A stretch of DNA of 64,000 nt from Tenrec ecaudatus (GCF_050624435.1 NC_134538.1:126338937-126402936), one strand, 5' to 3'; positions 1-11,713 are shown, counted from the first letter of the stretch. Notes: generated from the letters alone by a model not told the origin. Numbers and translations are program-made.

Positions 1-540
1 TCCTTTCTTACCCTTATTTTTATTATTATCTTTATATTATGGTTATTATTACTTTTTCTTTCTGCTTCATTACGTTTTGATTTTTTATTATTGATATTAA
101 GTTTCCCACTTTATGAAACACAGAAGGAATGGCTGACTAGAAATAACAACCAAAGCAATGGTTTATCAAGAACTGGAGGTGGAGAGGGGAAGGGAAGGGG
201 GAGCAAACCCTGAAAGCAGGAGTGGGGAGGGAGCACCAGAACTCACTGCAATGATGTACATACAGCTTTCTTGTTAAAGTGACTTCACAATGGAAATATA
301 TTTTTATATCAAGAAAACTTCTAAAAAAATTTTTTTAAAGAATCCCAATTTGACCCATGGTTACCATGGGTGAGGGAGGAAGAGTTTTTGCTTAGGAACC
401 ATCAAATTTATGTTGATAGTCCTGGGATAATTTGAAACATGATATCAATAGTAGGGTTCCTTTGAGGATGTGAAAGCTAGATTTACTCTTCGTGGGAGCA
501 TAGACGGATGCAATGGTTTTGAAAGGTAATTGACAATATG
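1..540. other. No feature recognised
   Basis: AT-rich start followed by a purine-rich stretch. The segment around 170-480 loosely resembles old L1 3'-UTR sequence (a G/A-rich block, then an opposite-strand-like tail), but I could not align it to the better copies in this window. No coding sequence seen. Confidence 0.3.
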
Positions 541-544
541 CTTT

Positions 545-735
545 CAAATAATGAGCCATGGTGTCATTGTCACTTACACATGGGCTGCCAACTGCAAGGT
601 CAGCAGTTCAAAACCACCAGCCTTTCCTGGGGAGAAAGATGAGGCTTTCTGCCACTGTACAGAGTTATTGTCTCAGAAGGTCATAGTGCCAGTTCTACCC
701 TGTCCTACAGGGTTGCTCTGAATTGAAATTAGATC
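545..735 (+). repeat. AfroSINE-type SINE
   Basis: This is a tRNA-derived short interspersed element. The segment 'gggctgccaactgcaaggtc' followed by 'agcagttcaaaaccaccag' is the tRNA-like B-box part. It is followed by 'gagaaagatgaggctttctgc', as in the other SINEs of this window, and by the tail 'ctaccctgtcctacagggttgctctgaattg'-like block. It is diverged and non-coding. SINEs of this type are known from afrotherians and were mobilised in trans by a LINE. Confidence 0.8.
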
Positions 736-1109
736 TGTGGTAATGAATCTTAATATTCAAATAAACGTGCACATTCTCTTTTACCCAGCTACTCTATTTG
801 TGAAGACTTTGGCAAGAATTCAAGATGTACATATAAAGAAATTCACTGAGAAATTGCATAAGAACAAAACACTAGACATGGTATAAATGTCCATTAATTG
901 GGCATTGGCTCAAATTCCATATACTAGAATATTATAGAGTCATTAATAGAAACACAGTAGATGTATATATTTACATGTACTGACATGGAACAATGTCCAA
1001 TATATATTTTTGATGCAAAAAAGAAAAGCACAGAAGAGAATTCTATGATGATGTATCCCCCCCCCCCTCCCATGACTATGTATTTTAAAGATGGTTATTT
1101 TTGTGCTGT

Positions 1110-2150
1110 ATTGACTACGCAAAGGCATTCATCTGTGTGGACCAAACCAAACTATGATAGCCTTGAACGAATTCCAGGGAACTTCATCGTGCTCATATGG
1201 AACCTGTACTTGGATCGAGAAGCAGTTGTGCAAACAGAATAAGGAAATGCTTTATGGCTTAAAATCAAGAAAGGTGTGCATCAGGAGTGTATCCTCTCAC
1301 CAAATGTATTCAATCTTATGCTGAGTAGATCCAGAGAAGCTGGGTTATATGAAGAAGAATGCAGCATCAGGATTGGAGGAAGGCTTATAAACAACCTGAG
1401 ATATGCAGATGACAAAACCTTGCTTGTTGAAAGTGAGGAGGGCTTGAGGCACTTAGTGATGAAGATCAAGGACTGTGCCCTCCAGTATGGATTACAGTTC
1501 AATGTAAAGAAGACCAATACCCTTACAGCTGATAACGTCATAATCAACTAAGAAAAGACTGAGCGGTCAGGGATTTGCCTTGCTTGAAGGCAGGATGGCT
1601 GTGCATGGAAGCAACAGTCAAGAGCTCATGAGATACATTGGCCGGGGCAAGCCTGAGGCATAAGACCGCTTTAGTGTTTAAAACGGAGGGATGCGACTTT
1701 GAAGAAAAAAGTATGCCTGACTCAAGCCAGAGTATTTTCAGTCACCTCACATGCTTGTGAAAGTTGGACATTACATAAGGAAGACCAAAGAAAAATCGAT
1801 GCATTTGAATGATGGTAATGGCAAAGAATCTTCAAAGTACCACGGACTGCCAGAAGAACAAACAAATGTGTCTTAGAATAAGTGCAACCGGAATGCTCCT
1901 TAGAGGCAAGGATGGTGAGACTTTGTCTCATATACCTTGGACATGTTTTCAGGAGAAGGACACTGTGCTTAGTAAAGGAGCGAGGCGGTGAAAAAGAGGA
2001 AGGCCCTGAACAAGATGGATGGACACAGGGGCTGCAACAATGGTCTCAAACATAAGCCAATTGTGAGGATGGGGCAAGACTGCGCAGTGTTTTGTTCTGT
2101 TGTACATAAGTTCATTATGAGGTGGAACCGATGACACCTAACACTGTGCT
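1110..2150 (+). mobile_element. RTE-clade LINE fragment, reverse transcriptase to 3' end
   Basis: The segment reads through a degenerate reverse transcriptase and on to the 3' end. An open stretch at 1,276-1,551 encodes a peptide with the RT core YADD (codons at 1,402-1,413). Before it is a motif of the form GVHQE-x-ILSP-x-VFN, close to the canonical G-x-x-QG-x-x-LSP-x-LFN motif of RTs. Downstream (about 1,680-2,150) is the conserved RTE 3' part seen again at 6,486-6,890 and 39,592-40,055, ending near 'gatgacacctaac'. Stops and frameshifts make it non-functional. RTE (BovB-like) elements occur in afrotherians. Confidence 0.8.
1276..1551 (+). pseudogene. RTE reverse transcriptase fragment (YADD)
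   Basis: This is an uninterrupted 91-codon piece of an RTE reverse transcriptase. It covers the LSP motif at its start, the catalytic YADD at residues 43-46, and the following alpha-helical segment with 'ESEEGLRHL'. The G-x-x-Q-G motif has Glu in place of the second Gly. It lacks the endonuclease and most of the RT fingers. The family normally encodes one protein of about 1,000 residues, so this is a relic and not a gene. Confidence 0.75.
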
Positions 2151-2424
2151 TTTGTTTACATGCACAATATGACCCCTTTTCTTTTACTATGCATTCTCTA
2201 TCTTAAAATACAGAAGTGGGGTCATATTATGCATACTAATCCATAATAAACGAATCATCTTCAACTGACATATGTGTGTATTTATTTATATAAATTTGAA
2301 GAGTGTCTGTACAATACACCCCAAACCAGTAACTCCTGGAGAGGAGAATAGGAAGGGGCATCAGTTTGGACATGTCTGATGAACCGCTACTCTTCACTCT
2401 TCCATTATGCATTTTCTAGGTAAC

Positions 2425-2585
2425 ATCGTGGGTTATCTGTTGGACTGCCAATGACAAGGTTGGCGGTTTGAAACTACCAGTTGTTCAGCAGGAGAAAAAT
2501 TGGGCTTTCTACTTCTATGAAAGTTTAGTCTCATGGACATTGGAACTCTACCCAATTCCTCCCTCATCGCAAGAACACTTTGTTC
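2425..2585 (+). repeat. AfroSINE fragment
   Basis: The order 'gttggactgccaatgacaag', 'ggcggtttgaaactaccag', 'caggagaaaaattgggctttctact' matches the SINE body. The 3' tail is partial, and the segment abuts an old L1 3' UTR. Confidence 0.7.
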
Positions 2586-2589
2586 TAAT

Positions 2590-3475
2590 AACCTGACATT
2601 CTGTGATGCTCACCTTCCCAACATGATCGCTGAAGACACATGGGTGCATAAGCAAATGTGGTGAAGAAAGCTGATGGTGCCTGGCTATTAGAAGATATAG
2701 CTTCTGGGGTCTTAAAGGCTTGAAGTTAAACAAGTGACCATTTAGCAGGAAGTAACAACGTCACATGGAAGAAGCACACCAGCCTGTGTGATCATGAGCA
2801 CACCAGCAGGATCAGGTATAAAGCATCAGAAGAGCCAAAACACTCATATCAATGCAAAGGAGGGGGATCATGATGGAGACGCAAAGCCCATCTGTAGACA
2901 ATTGGATATCCCCTCACAACGAGTCACAGGTAGGGTCGAGTCAGCCAGGGTGCAGTACAGTGCCAACTAAACACACAACATTCCTCTAGATTTTTAATGC
3001 TTCCTCCCCACCACTAACATGACCCAGTTCTACCTTACAAATCCTGCTAGACCAGAGCATGTACACTGGTACAGATAAGAGCTGGAAACACATGGAATCC
3101 CGGACAGATAACCCCTCAGGAACAATAATGGGAGTAGTGAGACCATGAGGGTAGCAGAAAGGTGGGGGAAAGGGGGGAGGGAAGGGGAACTGATGGCAAT
3201 GATCAATGTATAACACACACCCCTTAGGGAGGTGAACAACAGAAATGTGGGCGAAAGGAGAAAGTAAATGGTATAAGATGTGAAAATAATAATAATTTAC
3301 AATTTATCAAGGGGTCATGAGGGTGGGAGGGTAGGGGAAGGAGGGAAAAGAGAGGAGCTGATACCAAGGACTCTAGTAGAATGAAATGTTTTGAAAATGA
3401 TGATAGAAACATATGTACAAATGTGCTTGACACAATTGATGTATGGATTGCTATGAGTTATTTTTTTTTAATTTC
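2590..3475 (+). mobile_element. Old L1 3'-UTR copy (5'-truncated)
   Basis: This is an older relative of the 3' UTR of the young L1 at 44,943. Shared blocks are 'gtggtgaagaaagctgatgg', 'ggggtcttaaaggcttgaag', 'catggaagaagcacaccag', the 'aatgcttcctccccaccact' block, and the ending 'ttgatgtatggattg'. It carries a single copy of the module that is duplicated in the young family, and no coding sequence. Confidence 0.8.
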
Positions 3476-3479
3476 ATGT

Positions 3480-3560
3480 CAGAAACCACAGAGGTGGTTT
3501 CTACCTTGTCCTACAGGGCTGCTGTGAGCTGGAAACAATTTATTGGCAATCGTTTGAGCT
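3480..3560 (+). repeat. SINE tail fragment
   Basis: 'ctaccttgtcctacagggct' followed by 'gctgtgagctgg' matches the 3' half of the AfroSINE-type elements. The tRNA-like half is missing. Confidence 0.5.
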
Positions 3561-3574
3561 TATTATTCATTTAT

Positions 3575-5765
3575 GTGTGGGTAGAATATATTTTATAAGG
3601 ATATTTTACTTTAATAATTTGAATTGTTTTAAAATGATTTTTTAAAATTCCGCTGTGGCTCTACATGACCAAAAATAAAGCACTTAACTCTTTCACACAC
3701 CAAAGGTATACATGATTTCTCTCTCATCTATCTCTCTTTCAATCCACTTCTACTTGGACAGATCATCTGCACTGCCTGCCCTCCTTCTTTCGCTGCCTGT
3801 GCTCTCGGGGCAGGGATATGCCGATTGCCCTTGGAACCATTCCATGCCCCTCCCCCTTTGTTGTGCACCACAAACTCAGCACACTCCCTGCCACCAAGGT
3901 GACTACAAAGGAAGACAGAAGGCAGCAGTGAGGAGAAGCCAAGTCACTTGTCCTCCTCCTGGCTTGGGGGGAATCTCCCGAACTCACTGCAGCCCCTCCT
4001 TGGCTCCAGCTCCCTGGGGACGTGCTCTTCGTTCACGGACTTAGCCCCAAGGAGGGAAGGCTAGCCATAGTATTTGTAACTTGCACTGGATGATTGAGGG
4101 GAGACATCCAAAGAAGGTGTATGGCACTCTAACCTGGGGATTGGTCAGTGTTGCTGAAGATAAATTGAGTTATCTCAGAAGCGGGATCTCGTGACAAACA
4201 TGAGCAGAGTGCATCCTTTGGCCCCTGAGATTTCTGTGTAGAAAAGCAGAGGCTGACAAATGGGCAGCACAGGCAGTGGCACCAAGAATGAAAGGCAGCG
4301 TGGCAGGCTTCGGGTCCTACAGAACTAGCCAAGCTGAGTGGCTTCTGGCAGGAAGCTAACTTGCAGTGTGGCGTGCTTTGTAACCCTTGCCTGAGCAGAG
4401 CAGGGGCCCACATCTCCTGTGACAGAGGGGCTGAGAGAAAGTGTTTGTAGACATAGCTAACGGGTCGTGCTAAAAGGGCCAAGTGTGTGAGGGACCGTAA
4501 ACCAGAGAGAGGCACATCTTCAGGCATGGCTGAGACAAGGCACTATGGTGCCTAACACCAACGCCACGTCTGGCCCCACAATAGGCGCTCATTTGAAAAA
4601 GGATAGTGGATAGGATGAAAAGAAGGCTGATGAGTGAATCAAGGACAAACCTTGCTGACCTTGCAGTTAGCAGAGCAATGCGTAACTACGCCGCCACCAG
4701 GGGTCTTGCACCTTGGTAGCCTCCTTGGCCTGTTCCCTTTGACATGAACGTCTTTATCTTTGTTAGCAGCAATTTACCTCCTGTCCTTTAACAAAGATAG
4801 AGTTTAAGCTTCTTGAAGGTATACTCTCCACTATCAGTTGCTTAAAAAAAAAAATCACTGAATTTCTTGAAGCTGTAGTCTCATAGTCTAAATCTGTTTT
4901 TTCATTCCTGCATTACCTTGTCTTCTTAAAAAAAGGAGGATCAAATATGTAAATAAACAAATAATTGTTTAAGTTGGATCTCTGCCTTTATTAATTTGGT
5001 CTATTACTAACTTAAGCCTCTCCAGAGCTCAGAGCACCACCCCTCTTCCCCAGGCCATGAGGACCTTTCAGCAGTACATGTGCATATGCCTGGCATACAG
5101 TCCATGCTTAATAAATATTTGATAAAGAGAGTGCTATAATTTATAAACTGACTTTTGTTTTTGTAAAAAAAATTGCAAACTATGACAATCTTAAGATTTT
5201 GTAAATAATGCATCCTTGTCTCGGTAAATAATTATAATTGCCAGTAAATTCCAAGGTCCTCTGTTATTTTTACTTTATTATTTTTCTTTAATGAGCTCAG
5301 TTTTGCTTTTAGGTACCTTTTAACGGTACTTCTCTTTTCATTTTGGTAATAAATAGCTCAACATGCTTTCTCTAATTCAATGAAGGTTATTTGCAAGGGC
5401 AATGCAAAGCTTCCAACCCTCTGTGCAAAACCCAGGCATGCTGAAACCCGTGTATTAGCAGAAACTACCCCCAGGGGTCAGAGGTAACAAACTAGTGGTG
5501 GCTTCGGGGACTTAGTCATTAACTCGAGAATCATCAACTCTATTTCTCTGGAGAGTAATCTCTTCTTTATGGTGAAAGAATTTGTTTTTTTCCCCTAAAG
5601 GAATTTTTATGCCTTTTCACCCAATACACAAGTTGATGCAGATGACAAAATAGAAGATAGTGTCAAAATCATTGTGAGTGAGAGTTACGAACTTTTTGTG
5701 CCCTATACAGATATGTTCTCTGACAATTCAGATAACTATTTTAAGTCTTGCTTAATGTCTTAACA
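3575..5765. other. Mostly unique non-coding sequence
   Basis: I see no gene. Short open frames on both strands (for example 4,129-4,527 minus) have no recognisable domain and overlap others in opposite frames. A short MIR-like tail lies near 5,080-5,120 ('gcctggcatacagtccatgc' then 'ttaataaatatttg'). Confidence 0.5.
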
Positions 5766-5769
5766 AGGA

Positions 5770-5876
5770 ATTCCTGAGTGGAGCAAAAAACGAGGTGTTC
5801 AACCACTAACCGAAAGGTTGACAGTTCAAACCTACCCAAAAACATCTCTGAAGAAAGGTCCTGCCATCTGTTTCTT
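5770..5876 (+). repeat. SINE head interrupted by an L1
   Basis: 'gtgttcaaccactaaccgaa' and 'aggttgacagttcaaaccta' are the A/B-box part of a tRNA-derived SINE. The element is cut by the minus-strand insertion at 5,877. The sequence resumes at 6,479 after a 14-bp duplication. Confidence 0.65.
5863..5876. repeat. Target-site duplication, left (14 bp)
   Basis: 'gccatctgtttctt' at 5,863-5,876 is repeated exactly at 6,479-6,492. The two copies bracket the minus-strand insertion between them. Confidence 0.85.
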
Positions 5877-6478
5877 TCTTTTTTTAACAGCTTATTAACA
5901 CCTCATCCATATGACATACAATTCAATAATTCCATCATATCAAGAAGAATTGTACAATCATCGCCTCATTTTATTCTAGAACATATTCTTCTTCCTTGTA
6001 CTCATGATTGCTCATGTAACTTTTTTTCTAACTGTGACAAAAATATATGCAACAAAACGTTCTCCAATCCCACAACTTCTACATGTGTCACTCAGTGCTA
6101 ATATGCTCTCCAGGTTGCACGGCCGTGGCTGATATCCTTTTCCAAATTATGCCACCACCAATAACATGAACTCAATGCCCCCATAAGCAACAAGTCTTCC
6201 TCCTTCACCCATGGGAACCATTGGTCAATTTGGATTTATTTTTTAGTAGTTTTCTTGATATAATATTCACATATCATACATTTCCATGGTTAAATCGCTT
6301 TTAAAAAGTTGAATCCACATCATCACAGTCAGTGCTAGTGCTCCCAGCCCCCTCCTGAATTCATTGCTTGCTCCCCAAATCTCCTCACTCCCCATCCCTC
6401 CTTCCACTAATCAGTTATTGTCTCTATGCACCCATCCCACCCATGCTTTACAACCTGGGAAACTCTGCAAAGACAACA
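5877..6478 (-). mobile_element. Old L1-type 3'-end insertion, minus strand
   Basis: The left end is T-rich ('tctttttttaacag'), which is a poly(A) tail read on the other strand. The following sequence ('acatacaattcaataattcc' and so on) resembles the minus-strand 3' end at 43,935-44,210. On the minus strand that type ends in 'gccagtaaaactg'-like sequence, as in the plus copies at 27,450 and 42,450. The flanking exact 14-bp duplication shows a LINE-type insertion of about 600 bp, 5'-truncated. No ORF. Confidence 0.75.
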
Positions 6479-6492
6479 GCCATCTGTTTCTT
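6479..6492. repeat. Target-site duplication, right (14 bp)
   Basis: Exact copy of 5,863-5,876. Confidence 0.85.
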
Positions 6493-6892
6493 GGACATTG
6501 AATAAGGAAGGTCACGGAAGAATCCATGAGCTTGAACTGTGGTGCTGTGAAAGACTATTGAAAGTCCCACGGACTGCCAAATGAACAAACAGACCTGCCT
6601 TGGAAGAAGGCGACCCAGAATGCTCCTTAGCGATAACGATGAGCTGTCCTCTCACATACTTTGGACCTGTGGTCAGGGGAGACTGTCCGTTGGAGGAGAA
6701 CATCATAGAGGGTAAAGGGCATTTAACAAGAGGAAGGCCCCTGGCAAGATGGATTAATGCAGTGGCTGCAGCGATGGGCTCACAAATAAGGGCACTTGTG
6801 AGGATGACACAGGGTCGGGCAGTGTTTGGTTCTGTTGTGCACTGGGTCACTGTGCGTCAGAATCAGCTTGACAGCGCCTACCAACCACAAGC
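6486..6892 (+). mobile_element. RTE LINE 3' end
   Basis: This copy matches the others in the window: 'aaagtcccacggactgccaa', 'atgaacaaacagacctgcct', 'cagaatgctccttagcgata', 'ctcacatactttggacctgt', and the terminal 'gcagtgtttggttctgttgt' block. It is the C-terminal and 3' part of an RTE element, with frameshifts. The 137-codon open frame at 6,600-7,013 is a by-product of this repeat and not a gene. Confidence 0.8.
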
Positions 6893-6894
6893 AC

Positions 6895-7640
6895 ATCTGT
6901 TTCTTCAAGGTAGCAGCTTGGAAATGCTCCGGAGCGCCCCAGTTGGTCTGGGGTTTACTTGCTTTGCAAGAAAACTGTTCTCTGCAGTTTTCCAGTGTAG
7001 GGCCAGGCCTTGATTCACACTGAAGGACTCCTTCCTCCTTGTTATAAAATCACTGTGTGCATCTTTTTATTTCAATGCTTTTATCTAAACATCTTTAAAT
7101 GTTATAGATTATGTAAAATCAAAAACACAACCAGGTTCTTCAGAAAACCATTTCAGAGAAGGACGTCAGCTACAAAGTGTGGTTAATGAGACAATGAGAA
7201 GTGCTTAATGCTAAATGTTTATGGCATTGAAATGTCACTTCATACCTGACTCTACACTTCCTGGTGGCTATTTCTATTAGGAGAGTTGCTACTTAAAAAA
7301 AAACAAACCAGATTTTTGTGCATTAGGTGAAGGTTGACAGAGTGGATCGTCCGTCTTCCATTCCACAAGTCATGCACATTTGGTTTCAACTCATCTTGCA
7401 ATCCTTTTAACGTGTCCTCACTTCTTCCACTTTCTGTTTCTTCTTTCTTCCGTTTTTCCCCCCGAACCCTCTGGATTTTGCACTGGGCTAAATGCTGCCC
7501 TATAGATCTTAAATTATTGATTATTCTAACACAAAGGTGAGTTCAATTCCTAGCCTGAAGGGTAACTTAAGTGGCCTAGCCTTCCCACCTGTCTCTCTCC
7601 TACCAGTAAGCCTGGTGAGAGCTGCCTCTTTAGATTACAG
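6895..7640. other. No feature recognised
   Basis: Apparently unique, AT-rich sequence with a short A-run at 7,295. No coding signal beyond short random frames. Confidence 0.4.
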
Positions 7641-7642
7641 TG

Positions 7643-8126
7643 TGTGTTAGTCCGAGCAGACTAGAGAAACAAATTCATAGACACTCATATAAGAAAGAGT
7701 TTTATGTACAAGAACAATTGAATATTGAGAAAACATCCCAGCCCAGTCCAGATCAAGTCCATAAGTCTGATATTAGCCCATATGTCCAATGCCAATCTAT
7801 ACAGTCCCCTTCAGACTCACGAAACACATGCAATGATGCCGAATGCAGGAAGATCACAGGCCAGTGGATAGAAATTCAGTGGATAGAAAGCATCTCAGTG
7901 CTGACAGGGGTCTCCATGTGGCTTCTCCAGCTCTGAGGCTCTATGGTCGTTCCATGCGTCTTGTCAGCTGCAATGTCTCGCCGCAGGGAGTAAGCATGTG
8001 TGCCGCCTCCAGCGAGCTATCTATCTCCTTAGCGCCTCCAAAGGAGGTCATCAAGCTGACTGACTGACAGGCTAAACCCCACCCCTTCACTCTTAAGTCT
8101 CAAATTGACAGCACACACCTACCACA
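7643..8126. mobile_element. LTR-like repeat, family A, copy 1
   Basis: A ~484-bp unit that starts 'tgtgttagtcc' and ends 'ctaccaca'. It matches the unit at 54,648-55,152 along its length ('gagaaacaaattcatagaca', 'aagtccataagtctgatatt', 'agcccatatgtccaatgcca', 'catctcagtgctgacagggg', 'cttgtcagctgc'). The TG...CA ends suggest an LTR. Flanking duplication at this copy is poor (only acag matches). I do not recognise the family name. No ORF of note. Confidence 0.65.
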
Positions 8127-8129
8127 GCA

Positions 8130-9309
8130 CCTAACAACAATGGATGATGTCAGAGATATGAAAAGTTATTAGTTCTCAGTCAACAAAATGTATTGTAATA
8201 TGATGAATTTACCTTAAGAGATGTATAATTCTGAAGCTTGCTTAGGGCATGCCTGCAAACAATATCTGCTCATTGCCAGAACACAGATAAAGCAGAGCTT
8301 GTGAATCTTTATATCTGAGAAGCAAGCATTTCTTGCACCAACGTGAAGTTCCCTAAGGTATAAAATAGTTTATGAGGTCAGGCAGGGCTCAGATACAACC
8401 CAAATCAACGTGGGCTCTGTCTTTGATCTTCTACGCTCTCCCAGAAACAATGGAGTTGATTATGTGAAATTCATATTCATACTCCAAGGCCACAATTTGA
8501 AGTCAATTGACTTTTGATGGCATAGACCCTGCGATCCTCCGTCTACTGCTCTGTAAAATGAGATGGGGCATGAGAACAGACTCTGCATATCTGGAAATAC
8601 CAGGATGTGCCCCCTGGCTCTTCTGTAACATACACAAGCTTGTACATGTCAAAAGGTGGCCCCTGGGGGGTTTGTATTTGTTTTGGTTTTTAACCAGAAT
8701 TTCTGGTCAAGATAGTTACAAGGGTTCCAAGATCCAATAATCTGTGATGCGGGGGAGGTGGGGGGTTGGGGGGACTGACAACACAACACCTCAAATACAT
8801 TTCTTGAAGCTGAATTTGTGAAAAGAATTCAAGGCTGAAATTACCAGAGGTCTATTTGTAACAGATGAAGATTCACTATTCATTCACCTCTGACTTTCGG
8901 GACTCAGATTCTTACACATGCCAATCTGGTGCCCCAGGAAGGATGGTCAGATGAATGATGCGTCTGATTGCGCACAGTCCAGGAGGCACACACAGTTAGT
9001 GGGGTTTCTTGCTTTGTTCTTCTTAGCCTCAGAATGACTTTCTGAGAATTACAGGTTTTGAGGGTGCTCAACAAGGTGGAAGTTACTAAATTCAGAAAAT
9101 AAGTCTCAGGCATTAGTTGCTTTCCTTGATTGAGTTTCTTGCTTCTTTGAGATCAAATGTATCAGCTCTCAGTATTTGGTATTTCTGTCACAGGACAATA
9201 AATAAATAAAGTCACAGGACTTTATGAAGATGAATTTACAAGCATGCAGCTATTTTCTGGTGAAGTGATACTTGTAGGCATCTAATGGTGCCCTGAGCTT
9301 TATGATCAG
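8130..9309. other. Unique non-coding sequence
   Basis: A weak MIR-like stretch lies near 8,525-8,580 ('gtctactgctctgtaaaatg'). A G-run tract lies at 8,748-8,772. I see no gene. Confidence 0.4.
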
Positions 9310-9322
9310 AAAATTGTTACCG
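9310..9322. repeat. Target-site duplication, left (13 bp)
   Basis: 'aaaattgttaccg' at 9,310-9,322 is repeated exactly at 11,701-11,713, bracketing the L1 3'-UTR copy. It begins with four A's, as expected for an L1 endonuclease nick opposite TTTT. Confidence 0.9.
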
Positions 9323-9976
9323 CCCCTCCCCCGAAAAGAATTTGTTCCAAAGGACGACATTGACTCTGCAGCTATGGGAGATGGACATATTTGATCAGAG
9401 CACACGGGAGCAGATGAAGGGGCAGGAGGAGAGAGTGGAGCACAGCCTGGCCCACCAGGCCGTGATGATGATGTTCCTGAGTAGAGCAGCCAGTCCACAG
9501 AGAGAACAACATGGCTGGCCCTACTATGAGACATGATGCCCCTCAGTGACTAAGGGCGATACAGGGGACAGCACCGGAGACACAGTGTGGGAATTGCACC
9601 TGACCTGATCCCACCACACCGAGGCAAATCACTGGGGGAGTGCAGCGGAACAGCAAGGAAATGGAGTGGCAAGGTCCCCAGGGAATGCTGAAAGTGGACT
9701 TTGGGGCCAGGGCGTGGTGCCCCAACAGACTGGACTGGAAAACGCTCCTAAGGGCCAGCAAACGATCCCTGAACTAACTACAAGCTTTTCTCTTGTGAAC
9801 TGTTTTGTTCTGTTCTTTTTCAGTGGTTTGTTTTGGTTGTTTTGTTGTCTGGTTGTATACTGTTGCTTTGTTTTCCTCTGTCTAGTTTTCGTGCATGTTA
9901 GTGACTCCACAGGTCTGTCTGAATAGGACAGGCTGGATGAACTATCTGGAGGAAAAACAACGGGACCGACAGTTCC

Positions 9977-10007
9977 GGGGGGACTTGGGGTGGGGGGGTG
10001 GGGGGGT
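9977..10007 (+). other. G-rich tract in L1 3' UTR (copy 2)
   Basis: Runs of 6, 4, 7 and 7 G's within about 31 bases could form a G-quadruplex. The same position in the full-length copy (52,124-52,157) also has four or more G-runs. G-rich tracts are a known feature of L1 3' UTRs. Confidence 0.7.
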
Positions 10008-10849
10008 AAGGAAGTGGTGTTAACAAACCCAGGGACAAGGGAAAAACATGGGACCCCAAATGGTAGAGAAGGGGGAGTGGCAGGCCTGGTGGGAAATGAT
10101 CAAGGGTAAGGTTGCTTAGAGAAGAGGTATACTCTAGCCCAGGTGGCGATGAAGCATGGTAGTAGGGCAGGAGGAAGGTCAAGGGAGATGGAGGAAAGAG
10201 CTAGGAGTCAAAGGGCATTCATGGAGGTCTAGACAAAGACATGTACATGCAAATATATATAGGAGGATGGGGAAATAGATCTAGGTCAAGTATTAAGGTG
10301 GCGGAAGGACCTTGGGCCTCTACTCAAACACTCCCTCAATGCATGAATACCTTCTTTTATTAAATTGGAACTCTATGATGCTCACTCTCCCAACACAACG
10401 GCTGGAGCCAAAGTGGGTGAACAAGTAAATGTGGTGAAGAAAGCTGATGGTGCCCGGCTATCAAAAGAGACAGTGACTGGGGTCTTAAAGGCTTGAAGAT
10501 AAACAAGCGGCCATCTAGCTCAGAAGCAACAAAGTCCACATGGAAGAACACACCAGCCTGTGTGATCGAGTGGTCCCAAAGGGATCAGTTACCAGGCATC
10601 AAAGAACAAAAAATCATATCATTGACTGCACACCTCCATGATAGGATCGCTGAAGACAAATGGGTGCATAAGCAAATGTGGTGAAGAAAGCTGATGGTGC
10701 CCGGCTATCAAAAGAGATAGTGTCTGGGGTCTTAAAGGCTTGAAGGTGAACAAGCGGCCATCTAGCTCAGAAGCAAATAAGCCCACATGGAAGAAGCACA
10801 CCGGCCAGTGCGATCACGAGGTGCCCAAGGGACCAGGTATAAGGCATCA

Positions 10850-10942
10850 TGCAAAAAAAAAAAAAGATATAAGTGTGTGTATGTATGTGTATATATGTGT
10901 ATATGTATATATGTATGTGTATATATGTATATATATATCATA
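10850..10942. repeat. A-run plus TG/TA microsatellite
   Basis: An A-run followed by alternating tgtg/tata units. It lies at the same place as 53,018-53,108 in the full-length L1 and differs from it by small length changes. Confidence 0.85.
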
Positions 10943-11700
10943 TTAAATGAAGGGGGAAGTGCAGAGTGGAGACCCAAGGCCCAAGTGTCGGCCAATGGAG
11001 ATCCCCTCATAGAGGGGCTTAGGAGAGGAGATGGGTTAATTAGGGTGTGAGGTAGTATCGATGAAGAACACAGCTTTCCTCCAGATCCTGGATGCTTCCT
11101 CCCCCCAACTACCATGATCCGAATTCTACCTTGCAGGGCTGGATAGGACAGAGGCTGTACACTGGTACATATGAAGGTTGGAGGTACAGGGAATCCAGGG
11201 TGGATGATACCTTCAGGACCAAGGGTGTGAGGGACGATGCTGGGAGAGTGGAGGGTGAGTGGGTTGGAAAGGGGGAACTGATTACAAGGATCCACATGTG
11301 ACCTCTTCCCTGGGAGAGGGACAGCAGAGAAGGGGGGAAGGGAGACTCCAGATAGGGCAAGATATGACAAAATAACGATGTATAAATTACCAAGGGCATA
11401 TGAGGGAGGGGGGAATGGGGAGGGGGGGGGGAAAGAGGACCTGATGCAAGGGGCTTAAGTGGAGAGCAAATGCCTTGAGAATGATTGGGGCAGGGAATGT
11501 ATGGATGTGCTTTATACAATTGATGTATGTATATGTATGGATTGTGGTAAGAGTTGTTTGAGTCCCTAATAAAATGTAAAAGAAGAAAAGAGAAAAAAAT
11601 GATTAGGGCAAAGACTGTACAGATGTGCTTTATACAATTGATGTATGTATATGTATGAACTGTGAAAAGAATTGTATCAGCCCCAATAAATTGTTTAAAA

Positions 11701-11713
11701 AAAATTGTTACCG
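11701..11713. repeat. Target-site duplication, right (13 bp)
   Basis: Exact copy of 9,310-9,322. Confidence 0.9.

Larger units (their letters stand above)
9323..11700 (+). mobile_element. 5'-truncated young L1 made only of 3' UTR
   Basis: This 2.38-kb copy matches 51,475-53,886 of the full-length L1 almost base for base, with few substitutions and small indels. It starts inside the 3' UTR at 'cccctcccccgaaaagaatt', so it carries no ORF1 or ORF2. It keeps the G-rich tract (9,977-10,007), both copies of the 3'-UTR module, the A-run and TG/TA microsatellite (10,853-10,940), and the duplicated terminus with AATAAA at 11,568-11,573 and 11,685-11,690. It ends in a short A-tail and is flanked by an exact 13-bp duplication. 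This is ordinary 5' truncation, but the length shows how long the family's 3' UTR is. Open frames in it (for example 10,762-11,370 minus) recur in the other copy only because both are young. Confidence 0.95.

Noticed and set aside
545..735. Functional tRNA genes in SINE heads
   Set aside because: The A/B boxes are those of tRNA-derived SINEs. No cloverleaf could be folded by eye and the copies carry SINE tails.
6600..7013. 137-codon open frame as a host gene
   Set aside because: Most of it lies in an RTE 3' end that recurs elsewhere in the window.
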